From: Bacteroidales bacterium
GTDB lineage: Bacteria > Bacteroidota > Bacteroidia > Bacteroidales > TTA-H9
Assembly (NCBI GenBank): GCA_030656615.1
Contig: JAUSOY010000011.1
Location: 1 to 56,084 of the forward strand
Length of the DNA: 56,084 nucleotides
Direction of reading: 5' to 3'
In this document: piece after piece, positions 34,272 to 43,044 of the stretch
How the letters are laid out: every line of letters begins with the position of its first letter
Numbering within the stretch: position 1 is the first letter of the stretch
Made by a program: the position numbers and the translations under genes
The notes under the pieces: model-generated
What the model was told of the DNA's origin: nothing
The model's database searches: none
The model's input: only the letters and a program-made list of their open reading frames with translations

Positions 34272-35561
34272 ATGATTAAAAAAACCTTTTCAATATTGTT
34301 ATTATTACTGGGAATAACATTGAATATGCTAGCCCAGCCTTCCGATACCCTTTGGTTGGAGCAGTGCCAAAATGCCGCAGCTCATAATCTTCCTCTTTAT
34401 AAAAATCAGGAACTGGCCCGGCAATCGGCTCAATTGGCTATTGAAAATATACGGGCCACCTACCTTCCTCAAATAAATGGTAATGCGCAAGCTACATGGC
34501 AGTCGGCTGTCATTGAGCTTCCATTTAGTTTGCCCGGTGTAAGTGTGCCACAAACACCCAACGAACAATATAAAATCACGGCTGATGTAAGCCAGCGGAT
34601 TTATGATGGCTCACTGGGGAAAAAAAGAAAAACAGGAGAAATTATCCGTCGCGAACAGCAAATCAACGAAACTGAAAATGCTATTTTCCAGTTAAATACT
34701 CAAATCACATCGATATTCTTTCAGATTAACTTGCTAAAGGCTCAGTTAAAGGTTGTTCAGATGAATCAGGACATTCTGGAAGCCCGTCACATGACTTGTG
34801 AATCGGCATACCGCCATGGACTTAAAACCAAAGGAGAATGTCTGACGCTGAAAGCAGAAATCCTTAAACTCCAACAGAATGAAAAAGTAATTCAAAGCAA
34901 TTTAAAGAGTCTAGCAAAAGGTCTGAGTGAATTAAGTGGATTAAACGTAAATCCGGATGGCATTTTCTATTTGCCCATACCTCCGGTTCATGAAGAATTT
35001 AATTCACAATTACGTCCTGAAGAAAGCACATTTTCTTTGCAGATTGCTACAATCGATAATTACTCCGACCAACTTCAGTCGAAATTACTACCGGGTATTG
35101 GCGGCTTTTTACAAGCGGGATATGGAAATCCGGGATTAAACATGCTCAAAGGCGAAGCCGACGGATGGCTGATGGCTGGTGTAAAACTCAGCTGGACACT
35201 CTGGGACTGGAATCAAAACCGAAAAGACATACAGCGGAATTCTGTCACGCAAGAAAGTATTAAAAATTCCAGAGAAACATGGAGGCGCAACCTCCACATA
35301 GAACTGATTACAAAGCTTGAAGAAATCGACCGTTACGACACATTATTAAAATCAGATACAGAAATCATTGAAAGCTATTCCAGTCTGAGTCGTGAAGCTT
35401 TTGTCAATTTCGAAAATGGCACCCTTACTGCCGCAGATCTCATTAAAATTGTTGGCGACGAACAGAATGCCATTCTCAACCGCGAAATCCATTACCTGCA
35501 GTCCATTTACGCAAAGCTCCAGTACAACGAACTTCAGGGACTTTTTATCCAACCCGAATAA
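34272..35561 (+). CDS. TolC-family outer-membrane efflux protein, 429 aa
   Basis: A signal peptide (MIKKTFSILLLLLGITLNMLAQ) is followed by two long coiled-coil halves with the OEP repeat pattern: NIRATYLPQINGNAQATW in the first half, VKLSWTLWDWNQNRKDIQRN and FENGTLTAADLIKIVGDEQNA in the second. The length is within the TolC family range. It forms the trimeric outer-membrane duct for the ABC exporter encoded downstream. It begins 72 bases after tetR and runs directly into the adaptor gene, which starts 12 bases later. Confidence 0.9.
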   Translation: MIKKTFSILLLLLGITLNMLAQPSDTLWLEQCQNAAAHNLPLYKNQELARQSAQLAIENIRATYLPQINGNAQATWQSAVIELPFSLPGVSVPQTPNEQYKITADVSQRIYDGSLGKKRKTGEIIRREQQINETENAIFQLNTQITSIFFQINLLKAQLKVVQMNQDILEARHMTCESAYRHGLKTKGECLTLKAEILKLQQNEKVIQSNLKSLAKGLSELSGLNVNPDGIFYLPIPPVHEEFNSQLRPEESTFSLQIATIDNYSDQLQSKLLPGIGGFLQAGYGNPGLNMLKGEADGWLMAGVKLSWTLWDWNQNRKDIQRNSVTQESIKNSRETWRRNLHIELITKLEEIDRYDTLLKSDTEIIESYSSLSREAFVNFENGTLTAADLIKIVGDEQNAILNREIHYLQSIYAKLQYNELQGLFIQPE

Positions 35562-35573
35562 TTGAATTATACC

Positions 35574-36491
35574 ATGAATAAAACAATGAACATCAAATTT
35601 TTAACCATCATTTTGTGGTTCACCTCCATGGCATTTTTAACGTCATGCCGTGATAATAGTAATGCTTCGGATGCCTTCGGCAATTTCGAAGCCACTGAGT
35701 ATACTGTTTCTGCAGAAGCCAACGGACAGATTTTTGTCCTGAATGTAGAAGAAGGTCAAAAACTGGTCATGAACCAACAAATTGGAATTATAGATACCAT
35801 CGATTTATCGTTGAAAATTCAGCAAATCTCGCATCAGATTAAAGCCGCTGCATCACGAGGAAATAGTCTAAATGCACAGGTTGCCGTATACCGGGAACAA
35901 CTCAGTACGCTGAGCAAGGAAAAAGAACGTTTCGCAAAGATTTATGAAGAAGGTGCAGTTAATCAGAAAACCATCGATGATCTGGATGCATCCTTCCGGC
36001 TTGCTAACCGACAAATGGAAGCAGCTCAGTCGCAGTATGAAGGAATCTACCAGGAAACAGAAGCCCTGCGAATGCAACAGGCCCAACTCAGAAATGCCCT
36101 GACCAAATGCTATATAAAGAGCCCGGCCGATGGCGTGGTGATACGCAAGTTTACCGAAGCAGGCGAACTGGCCAATATGGGAAAAGCCCTGTTTAAAATG
36201 GCCGATTTGGAGCAAATGATTCTGCGCGTTTATATCAATGGCAACCAACTGAGCGATGTTTTCATCAGTCAGGATGCAGATATTCGGATTGATGACGGAA
36301 AAGGTGGCGTGGAGCAATTAAAAGGAACGGTCAGTTGGATTTCTCCCGAAGCGGAGTTCACACCAAAAACAATACAAACCCGTGATGAAAGGGTTAATTT
36401 GGTATATGCCGTTAAAATTGCTGTGAAATCGGATGGAAGAATAAAAATCGGACAGCCCGGAGAAGTGGTATTTGTAAAAAAACAGAAATGA
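35574..36491 (+). CDS. HlyD-family periplasmic adaptor lipoprotein (YbhG-like), about 305 aa
   Basis: The membrane-fusion protein joins the ABC permease to the TolC duct. A lipoprotein signal ends in MAFLTSC, so it is anchored by lipid and not by a helix. It contains the two halves of the lipoyl domain (VSAEANGQIFVLNVEEGQ; AVNQ...CYIKSPADGVVIRKFTEAGE) around an alpha-helical hairpin (about residues 85-175), then a beta-barrel. It resembles E. coli YbhG, which is also short. A TTG at 35562 opens the frame, but ATG 35574 or 35586 is more likely. The stop overlaps the next ATG (ATGA). Confidence 0.9.
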   Translation: MNKTMNIKFLTIILWFTSMAFLTSCRDNSNASDAFGNFEATEYTVSAEANGQIFVLNVEEGQKLVMNQQIGIIDTIDLSLKIQQISHQIKAAASRGNSLNAQVAVYREQLSTLSKEKERFAKIYEEGAVNQKTIDDLDASFRLANRQMEAAQSQYEGIYQETEALRMQQAQLRNALTKCYIKSPADGVVIRKFTEAGELANMGKALFKMADLEQMILRVYINGNQLSDVFISQDADIRIDDGKGGVEQLKGTVSWISPEAEFTPKTIQTRDERVNLVYAVKIAVKSDGRIKIGQPGEVVFVKKQK

Positions 36492-37393
36492 TAGAAGTTG
36501 AAGGAATTTCTAAAACATACGGAAAGGTTCTGGCCCTCGATGATATTCATTTTAATACCAAAAAGGGCGAACTCTTCGGTCTGATTGGTCCCGACGGTGC
36601 CGGAAAGACAAGCCTTTTCAGAATTCTGACAAGTCTGCTGCTCCCTGACAAAGGCCGGGCCAGTGTTGCTGGTTTTGATGTTGTAAAGGATTATAAAAAA
36701 ATCAGAAGCATCATTGGATACATGCCCGGGCGCTTTTCGCTATATCCTGATTTAAGTGTAGAAGAAAACCTGCAGTTTTTTGCCAAAGTTTTCAAAACCA
36801 GTATAGAAGAAAACTATCATCTGATTAAAGATATTTACCAGATGCTGGAGCCCTTTAAAAAACGTCCGGCAGGAAAACTCTCCGGTGGCATGAAACAAAA
36901 ACTGGCCCTTTCCTGCGCCCTTATTCATAAGCCCGAGGTATTATTTCTGGATGAACCCACCACAGGCGTGGATGCTGTATCGCGCAAAGAATTCTGGGAA
37001 ATGCTGGCAAAACTCAAAGAGCAGGGCATCAGTATATTGGTTTCTACTCCGTATATGGATGAAGCTGCCATGTGCGAACGCATCGCGCTGATACAAAATG
37101 GCCGTATCATGGATATCAATACGCCTTTTGGAATTACACAAGCCTTTCCGGATGAACTTTTTAGCGTAAGCAGTGATAATATCATTCATTTGGTGAAGGA
37201 CTTACGTGAATACCAAGAACTAAAAACAGCTTATACTTTTGGCAGCAATATCCATATTACCTTCAAAAACCTGCCCGACATCACCACATTGCAAACCTAT
37301 CTCGAAAAATCAGGACATAGCAATATCAAAATTATTCCTGAAAATGCAGGCATAGAAGATTGTTTTATGAACCTCATGCAAAATCAAGCCTAA
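36488..37393 (+). CDS. ABC exporter ATPase 1 (equivalent to the N-terminal half of YbhF), 301 aa
   Basis: A stand-alone nucleotide-binding domain: Walker A GPDGAGKTS, Q-loop-region GYMPGRFSLYPDLSV, canonical signature LSGGMKQKLALS, Walker B VLFLDEPTTGVD. The switch histidine is replaced by proline (STPYMDEA where the second ATPase has TTHYMDEA). The sequence follows the first half of E. coli YbhF, including GPDGAGKT and the same loss of the H-loop histidine. About 75 residues after the fold are extra and less conserved. It overlaps the adaptor gene by four bases and its partner ATPase starts two bases after its stop. Confidence 0.92.
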   Translation: MIEVEGISKTYGKVLALDDIHFNTKKGELFGLIGPDGAGKTSLFRILTSLLLPDKGRASVAGFDVVKDYKKIRSIIGYMPGRFSLYPDLSVEENLQFFAKVFKTSIEENYHLIKDIYQMLEPFKKRPAGKLSGGMKQKLALSCALIHKPEVLFLDEPTTGVDAVSRKEFWEMLAKLKEQGISILVSTPYMDEAAMCERIALIQNGRIMDINTPFGITQAFPDELFSVSSDNIIHLVKDLREYQELKTAYTFGSNIHITFKNLPDITTLQTYLEKSGHSNIKIIPENAGIEDCFMNLMQNQA

Positions 37394-37394
37394 C

Positions 37395-38123
37395 GTGAAC
37401 GACAAGCAAATAGCCATCAAGTCAGAAAATCTGGTTAAAAAATTCGGAAATTTCGTTGCAAATGACCATTTGACGTTTGAAGTTGCCCAAGGCGAAATAT
37501 TCGGTTTTCTGGGAGCCAATGGTGCAGGCAAAACCACCGCCATTAAAATTCTTTGTGGCATTTCGAAACCCACTTCCGGAAACATCCGCGTGGCCGGATT
37601 TGATGTGTATACCGAAAACGAGAAAATTAAAAAAAACATCGGCTACATGAGCCAGCGCTTTTCGTTATACGAAGAGCTAAGTATATGGGAAAACCTACGG
37701 TTTTATGGCGGAATTTACGGCCTTTCGGCCAAAACCATCAGAGAACGTTCGGAAGCGGTACTAAAAAGGCTTGGATTGGAAGATCAGCGCAATGCTCACG
37801 TACGCTCACTCCCGCTCGGATGGAAACAAAAGCTCGCTTTTTCGGTGGCTATTTTGCACAGGCCGGGCATTGTATTTCTGGATGAACCCACAGGCGGCGT
37901 TGATCCAATAACACGAAGGCAGTTCTGGGATCTGATTTATGAAGCTGCTGCCGATGGAATTACTGTGTTTGTTACCACACATTACATGGATGAAGCTGAA
38001 TACTGCCAGCGGGTATCCATTATGGTCGATGGGAGAATAGTTGCCCTGGACAAGCCTACGGCATTAAAAAACACTTATTCCTGTAAAAGCATGGAAGAAG
38101 TATTTCTGAAACTGGCCCGCTAA
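37395..38123 (+). CDS. ABC exporter ATPase 2 (equivalent to the C-terminal half of YbhF), 242 aa
   Basis: A second nucleotide-binding domain starting with GTG. Walker A GANGAGKTT, GYMSQRFSLYEELSIWENL, Walker B IVFLDEPTGGVD and the switch histidine in TTHYMDEAEYC are all intact, but the signature motif LSGGxKQ is replaced by LPLGWKQ. The same LPLGxKQ is found in the second half of YbhF. With its partner it makes an asymmetric heterodimer: this protein's Walker/H-loop with the partner's LSGG gives the working site, while the other site is degenerate. It is two bases downstream of its partner and 13 bases ahead of the first permease. Confidence 0.92.
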   Translation: MNDKQIAIKSENLVKKFGNFVANDHLTFEVAQGEIFGFLGANGAGKTTAIKILCGISKPTSGNIRVAGFDVYTENEKIKKNIGYMSQRFSLYEELSIWENLRFYGGIYGLSAKTIRERSEAVLKRLGLEDQRNAHVRSLPLGWKQKLAFSVAILHRPGIVFLDEPTGGVDPITRRQFWDLIYEAAADGITVFVTTHYMDEAEYCQRVSIMVDGRIVALDKPTALKNTYSCKSMEEVFLKLAR

Positions 38124-38136
38124 TAATTGAATTGAT

Positions 38137-39234
38137 ATGGAAGCATTTATTAAAAAAGAGTTTTTTCATATTTTCAGAGATGTACGTTCGATGATGATAC
38201 TTTTTGGTATGCCCATCGTACAGCTTTTAGTTTTTGGTTTCGCCATCAGTACAGAACTGAACAATGCCGGCATTGCCATTTACGACCAATCCAGAGATCC
38301 AATGTCAAAACAATTGGTTCAGAAAATCGTTTCTTCAGGCTACTTCGAGCTGCAACAGGTTTTTAGCACCAACGCTGAAATAGAAGCGGGTTTTAAAAGT
38401 GGAAAAATTAAGGCAGCCATCGTTATCGGAAAAGACTTCGAAAAACATTTTATCCAACAGGATGGAGCACAAATTCAAATCATTGCCGATGCCAGCGATC
38501 CCAATACGGCCAGTATCATTTCCAATTATCTGCAAGGAATAACACGAGCCTTCCAAGCCGAAAAACTACCAAATCTGAAACTACCCGTCGAAATAAAAAC
38601 CGAATCCCGTCTTTTGTACAACCCTGAGATGCGTTCTGTATTTATGTTCGTTCCCGGAACAATCGCCATCATACTTATGCTGGTATCGGCCATGATGACC
38701 TCCATCAGCATCGCCCGCGAAAAAGAAACCGGCACCATGGAAATATTGCTAGCCTCTCCGCTAAAACCCTGGCAAATAATCCTCGGAAAAGTTACGCCTT
38801 ATGTTATTTTAAGCTTCATCAATGCCATGACAATCGTAGTAGTGGCCTGGCTTGTCTTCGAAATGCCCATCAAAGGAAGTTTTCTGTTACTCATGGGCGA
38901 AGCCATTTTATTTATCGTGATGTCGCTGACACTCGGAATACTGATTTCTACCGTAAGTCCCACGCAACAGGTAGCCATGCTGCTTTCAATGTTTGCCTTA
39001 ATGTTGCCTACCATTCTGCTTTCGGGTTTTATTTTCCCCATAGAAAATATGCCCGTGGTCCTTCAGGGTATCAGTAATATTATGCCCTCACGATGGTTTA
39101 TCATCATCATGAAATCAATCATGGTTAAAGGATCAGGCTTCATGTATGTATGGAAAGAAACACTAATCATACTCGGTATGACGGTCTTTTTTGGCATCCT
39201 GAGTATTAAAAAATTCAAAATAAGACTTTCTTAA
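38137..39234 (+). CDS. ABC-2 type permease 1 (YbhS-like), 365 aa
   Basis: One N-terminal helix, a large periplasmic domain (about residues 50-170) and five C-terminal helices, the layout of ABC2_membrane_3 permeases such as YbhS/YbhR. Family stretches are KKEFFHIFRDVRSMMILFGMP at the start, MEILLASPLKPWQIILGK (coupling region) and LLSGFIFPIENMPVVLQGIS near the end. It pairs with the next gene's permease, whose ATG follows the stop by one base. Likely substrates are drugs, cations or lipophilic molecules; none can be named from sequence. Confidence 0.92.
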   Translation: MEAFIKKEFFHIFRDVRSMMILFGMPIVQLLVFGFAISTELNNAGIAIYDQSRDPMSKQLVQKIVSSGYFELQQVFSTNAEIEAGFKSGKIKAAIVIGKDFEKHFIQQDGAQIQIIADASDPNTASIISNYLQGITRAFQAEKLPNLKLPVEIKTESRLLYNPEMRSVFMFVPGTIAIILMLVSAMMTSISIAREKETGTMEILLASPLKPWQIILGKVTPYVILSFINAMTIVVVAWLVFEMPIKGSFLLLMGEAILFIVMSLTLGILISTVSPTQQVAMLLSMFALMLPTILLSGFIFPIENMPVVLQGISNIMPSRWFIIIMKSIMVKGSGFMYVWKETLIILGMTVFFGILSIKKFKIRLS

Positions 39235-39235
39235 T

Positions 39236-40348
39236 ATGAGAACCATATTATACATTTTACAAAAAGAATTCATTCAGATTTTTCGTGATAAGTTCATGCC
39301 ACGAATCATTTTTGGGATGCCCATCATGCAATTGATTGTTTTATCCTTTGCCGCTACCTTCGAAATAAAAAATACCGATATCATTTTTGTTGATGATAGT
39401 CATAGCATAGAATCGGCCCATCTCATTTCAAAATTTGAAGGATCTGCCTGGTACACAGTTAAAGCGACTGTAAGGAATTACAATGAAGCCGCTGATATGC
39501 TTCGCAAAAATCAGGCCCATCAGATTCTTATCATTCCTCGCGATTTTTCAGAAGACATTGCCAGAGGAAACAAAGCCAGTTTACAGATAGTAACCGACGC
39601 CGTGGATGGTAGTGCCGCTGCGCTGCGCAACGGATATGCCCAGGCCATTATTTCCGGATATCAAAAAGATATTATTGTTCAAAAAACAGGACTCGATCAT
39701 TTTAAACAACCCATAGAAACCAGTACCCTCTTCTGGTTTAATCCGGAACTCAACTATCAAACATTTATGGTCCCTGGCATTCTGGTATTACTGATATCAA
39801 TGATGGGTATGTTTCTGGCCGGGATGAATATTGTAAAAGAGAAAGAAATTGGCACCATCGAGCAAATCAATGTATCGCCCATTAAAAAATCGCAATTCAT
39901 CATCGGAAAACTATTGCCCTTCTGGCTTATTGCTATGTTTGAACTGGCTTTCGGCCTGGTTCTGGCAAAGCTCATTTTTAATATTCCGATGCTTGGATCT
40001 GTAGGGCTGCTCTTTTTGGTAGCAGGTGTTTATATGGTACTCATTCTTGCTATTGGACTCATCATTAGTACTGTTAGCGATACCCAACAACAAGCCATGT
40101 TTATCGCCTGGTTTTTTATGGTAATTTTCATCCTACTCAGTGGACTGTTTACACCGGTAGAAAGTATGCCTGAATGGGCTCAGCGAATAAATTACCTCAA
40201 TCCCATTGCCTGGTTTATCAAAATCATCCGGCTGTTGATGCTTAAAGGTGCCGGTTTTGCTGAAATAAAACAGATATTTTTCATACTGTTGGTTTATGGA
40301 AGTCTGATGATGACGATAGCCGTGAAGCGGTACAAGAAAAGGGTGTAA
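39236..40348 (+). CDS. ABC-2 type permease 2 (YbhR-like), 370 aa
   Basis: Same architecture as its neighbour: ILQKEFIQIFRDKFMPRIIFG, a periplasmic domain with the pattern of ABC2_membrane_3, then IEQINVSPIKKSQFIIGKLLP and ILLSGLFTPVESMPEWAQ in the membrane part. It starts one base after the first permease ends and is the last gene of the tetR-tolC-hlyD-ABC-ABC-permease-permease unit. The two permeases are related but clearly distinct, consistent with a heterodimeric channel that matches the asymmetric ATPase pair. Confidence 0.92.
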   Translation: MRTILYILQKEFIQIFRDKFMPRIIFGMPIMQLIVLSFAATFEIKNTDIIFVDDSHSIESAHLISKFEGSAWYTVKATVRNYNEAADMLRKNQAHQILIIPRDFSEDIARGNKASLQIVTDAVDGSAAALRNGYAQAIISGYQKDIIVQKTGLDHFKQPIETSTLFWFNPELNYQTFMVPGILVLLISMMGMFLAGMNIVKEKEIGTIEQINVSPIKKSQFIIGKLLPFWLIAMFELAFGLVLAKLIFNIPMLGSVGLLFLVAGVYMVLILAIGLIISTVSDTQQQAMFIAWFFMVIFILLSGLFTPVESMPEWAQRINYLNPIAWFIKIIRLLMLKGAGFAEIKQIFFILLVYGSLMMTIAVKRYKKRV

Positions 40349-40929
40349 GGAAGCATTGAATATAGATAATCGGAATGTGGTTAGTTTTTAATTTTAGAGA
40401 TTAAAAACTCAGAAATTCATTCCCGAACTATATAACGACGAGATAGGTGTTCAACTTTCCCGATTGGTGATTTTACATTTATAGGGTTATTGAGTTACAA
40501 GGCTATATTTTGAGACGCACAGCCGTATATAAATCGTCAGAAAAATCACGTATGTTTGAAAAATTGGATACGGATTATTGATTTATTGATGATGGATTGT
40601 TTTTCATGTACTGACCGAAAGCTGTAAATTTCATAGACTATAAGCGGGGAAGACTAGGCTAATCGTTTATGTAGAATAAATACCTTTCAAATGCTGCTAA
40701 AATAGACCCATAACCTCATTCTGGAGGCTTGCATTGCTATAAGTTAAATCATGGATTCATCCTTAAGAAATCTACATTCATCCTCCTTTTTTACACTCCT
40801 GTCATATTCTTGTTTATACATTGTGTAAAGCCTTTTAATTTAGCTCATAATATGGATGCTAAAATTTTCCTAATTTTATAGCAGGGCAAAATTTTCATGC
40901 TTCATTCCCTCATAATAAAATAGCTAGCG
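40349..40929. other. Intergenic region, 581 bases
   Basis: No credible gene is seen on either strand. An AT-rich hairpin with perfect 10-base arms AGTTTTTAAT (40383-40392) and ATTAAAAACT (40400-40409) follows the exporter operon and may act as a weak terminator, but it lacks a T-run. The remainder is AT-rich and shows no RNA gene or mobile-element ends that I can recognise. Confidence 0.4.
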
Positions 40930-42048
40930 ATGAAAATATTCATTAATATACTGGTAATTTCCCTCCTTGTGATTCTGGGTTTCTTTGTTTTACTTTTTGT
41001 GATACTCTATTTATACAGCCCTGGCAAAATCACTCAATTTTCAGGCCCTGATGGAAAACCACTGGCAGGCAGCATTTCCGAAAAAACCTTTGTAAGCATT
41101 GGCGGTGTGAAACAAGGGATGTTTATCCGCAGTAAAAACATTCAAAATCCGGTACTTCTGTATGTTCATGGAGGTCCGGCTTTCCCGAACTATTTCCTCT
41201 TTGACCGGTATGAACCCGGCCTTGAGGATTATTTTACCGTATGTTACTGGGAACAAAGGGGTGGCGGACTCTCCTATCACAAAGACATACCGCTCGAAAC
41301 CATGACTTTTGAGCAATTTACTTCGGATGCCATCGAGCTAACTAAATATCTGCGCAAGCGCTTTAACAAGGAAAAGATATATATTATGGCTCATTCAGGA
41401 GGAACGCCCTTTGCCCTGGAAGCCGTGGCAAAAGCCCCTCAACTTTACGAGGCATACATAGGCATGGCTCAAATCACCCGCCAGGCCGAATCAGAAAAAC
41501 GGGCTTACAACTACATACTCGAACAATACTCCGTAGCAGGAAATACAAAAGCATTATCTGAACTTAAAAAATATGCTCCTCCAACCGACAGCCTCAGCTT
41601 TGCTGCCTTTTTCAAATCCATGTTGCGCGATAATGCCATGCATGAACTCGGAATTGGAACCATGCGAAATATGAGGTCTGTTTTTACGGGAGTTTTTATC
41701 CCAGTATGGACATGTAAAGCCTACACTCTGAAAGAAAAGTTCAATATTTGGATCTCGAAACTGAAGTTTGTTAAAAAGGCAAAATTTGTTGAAGAGCTAT
41801 TTGTTTTGGACATTCCAGCTTCAATACCGAAAGTGGAAATTCCGGTCTATTTTTTTAGTGGACAATACGATTTAACCGTCAACATTGACCTGTCAAAAGA
41901 CTATCTGAACGAAATACAAGCACCGGTGAAAGGTTTTTATACGTTCAGAAACTCGGCACATAGTCCGCTTTTTGAAGAGCCGGAGAAGGTGAGGCAAATT
42001 ATCGAAAACGATGTGCTAAAAAAGAAAACCAATTTGGCCGACCAATAG
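40930..42048 (+). CDS. Alpha/beta hydrolase, proline iminopeptidase-like, 372 aa
   Basis: An N-terminal membrane helix (about residues 4-30) anchors an alpha/beta-hydrolase fold. The oxyanion region is VHGGPAFPN followed by YWEQRGGGLSY, typical of the prolyl aminopeptidase branch. The nucleophile is Ser156 in AHSGGTP, the acid is probably the aspartate in FSGQYDLTVN and the base the histidine in RNSAHSPLFEEPEK. The catalytic domain faces the periplasm if the helix is a signal anchor. The substrate is unknown; a peptide or small ester is likely. It stands alone between an empty region and the restriction genes. Confidence 0.87.
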   Translation: MKIFINILVISLLVILGFFVLLFVILYLYSPGKITQFSGPDGKPLAGSISEKTFVSIGGVKQGMFIRSKNIQNPVLLYVHGGPAFPNYFLFDRYEPGLEDYFTVCYWEQRGGGLSYHKDIPLETMTFEQFTSDAIELTKYLRKRFNKEKIYIMAHSGGTPFALEAVAKAPQLYEAYIGMAQITRQAESEKRAYNYILEQYSVAGNTKALSELKKYAPPTDSLSFAAFFKSMLRDNAMHELGIGTMRNMRSVFTGVFIPVWTCKAYTLKEKFNIWISKLKFVKKAKFVEELFVLDIPASIPKVEIPVYFFSGQYDLTVNIDLSKDYLNEIQAPVKGFYTFRNSAHSPLFEEPEKVRQIIENDVLKKKTNLADQ

Positions 42049-42212
42049 TATCAGGCGAAGGATTTATTAAATACCGCGGCTCACTATAATTCCAGATTAA
42101 AAGAAACAGATGTTTGTCTTCAGGCAAAATATTGAATTATATGCAGATGCAGCTAAATGCAATGGCCAATAAATATTTTTATGGTATTGACACAGATAAA
42201 ATAAGTTCTTGC

Positions 42213-42220
42213 TATATTTG
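42213..42220 (+). promoter_or_regulatory. -7 box upstream of the restriction endonuclease gene
   Basis: TATATTTG matches TAnnTTTG. TTGACA (42187-42192) lies upstream at 23-base TTG spacing, wider than usual. The leader to the ATG at 42331 would be about 105 bases. Confidence 0.4.
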
Positions 42221-42330
42221 CGTAGGATGCCATTTAGAAGTTCATCCCCGCAAGATGGTTTTCATTCTGTATAAGAATAGAGAGTACGTAAGTTTAAAAT
42301 ATTTATCTTTGATTATTAGACAAATACATA

Positions 42331-43044
42331 ATGACAGAAACGATACTAATACAGAAAATTGTTGATTATTTTGAGACAAATATATTTAGTAATCATATTG
42401 AAGCATCACTAAAGAAAAACTCAAAGCTAAAGTCTTACAATATTAACCCGATTGTAGTAAAGTATCTTTCAAGAGTTCTTGAAGGTAACTACAGCCCAGA
42501 GGGAGTAGCAAAAGCACTATTTTATCCTCGCGTACTTGGAACCTCCATAAATACTTCTTTTGGAACTCGAATCCAAAATATGTTTGTTGACCTTGAAATT
42601 GCAAGCGGTTCACTTATAAAAGGAATGGATATCGAATTTATTGACCAAATTGACCAAAGAAAAAAATGGTGTCAACTAAAGTCTGGTCCGAATACGATTA
42701 ATTCGGAAGATGTTAAACCCTTAATTCAAAAATTCACTAAAACCATAAATTTAGCAAGAACAAATAATGCTTTCTTAGGAATAAGTAATTCTGATTTTAT
42801 TGTAGGTGTACTTTATGGAGAACCAAATGAATTAAGTATGCATTATAAGGACATTGATAAAACTCATCCTGTATTTATTGGCACAGAGTTTTGGCACAGA
42901 ATTACAGGCTATCCAAATTTTTATAAAGGTTTAGTTCTGGAGTTACACAGAAGTATAAATACGATCGATACAAAAGATTTAATAAATAAGGGCTGTGAGA
43001 TTTTGGCAGCAGAGATTAAAACGTCTCCGCTTTTTGATTTTTAA
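42331..43044 (+). CDS. Type II restriction endonuclease, Eco47II/Sau96I-like, 237 aa
   Basis: The PD-(D/E)xK nuclease core is visible as Asp100 and Glu102 (GMDIEFIDQID) and the Gln115-x-Lys117 of CQLKSGPNTINSEDV, a combination I associate with the Eco47II family, whose members cut GGNCC. The fold and length (about 240 aa) agree. It is convergent with the cytosine methyltransferase and their 3' ends overlap by 29 bases, a compact tail-to-tail restriction-modification pair. Codon use is strongly AT-biased relative to the exporter operon, which suggests horizontal acquisition. Specificity is inferred from family membership only. Confidence 0.85.
   Translation: MTETILIQKIVDYFETNIFSNHIEASLKKNSKLKSYNINPIVVKYLSRVLEGNYSPEGVAKALFYPRVLGTSINTSFGTRIQNMFVDLEIASGSLIKGMDIEFIDQIDQRKKWCQLKSGPNTINSEDVKPLIQKFTKTINLARTNNAFLGISNSDFIVGVLYGEPNELSMHYKDIDKTHPVFIGTEFWHRITGYPNFYKGLVLELHRSINTIDTKDLINKGCEILAAEIKTSPLFDF

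Noticed and set aside
40349-40929. Possible mobile-element remnant or RNA gene downstream of the exporter operon
   Set aside because: No terminal repeats, transposase fragments or tRNA-like fold could be recognised.
42114-42365. 83-codon frame ahead of the endonuclease gene, with a CxxC (SSCYICVGCH)
   Set aside because: It covers the probable promoter of the endonuclease and overlaps its start; composition looks non-coding. A small metal-binding protein was considered but nothing supports it.
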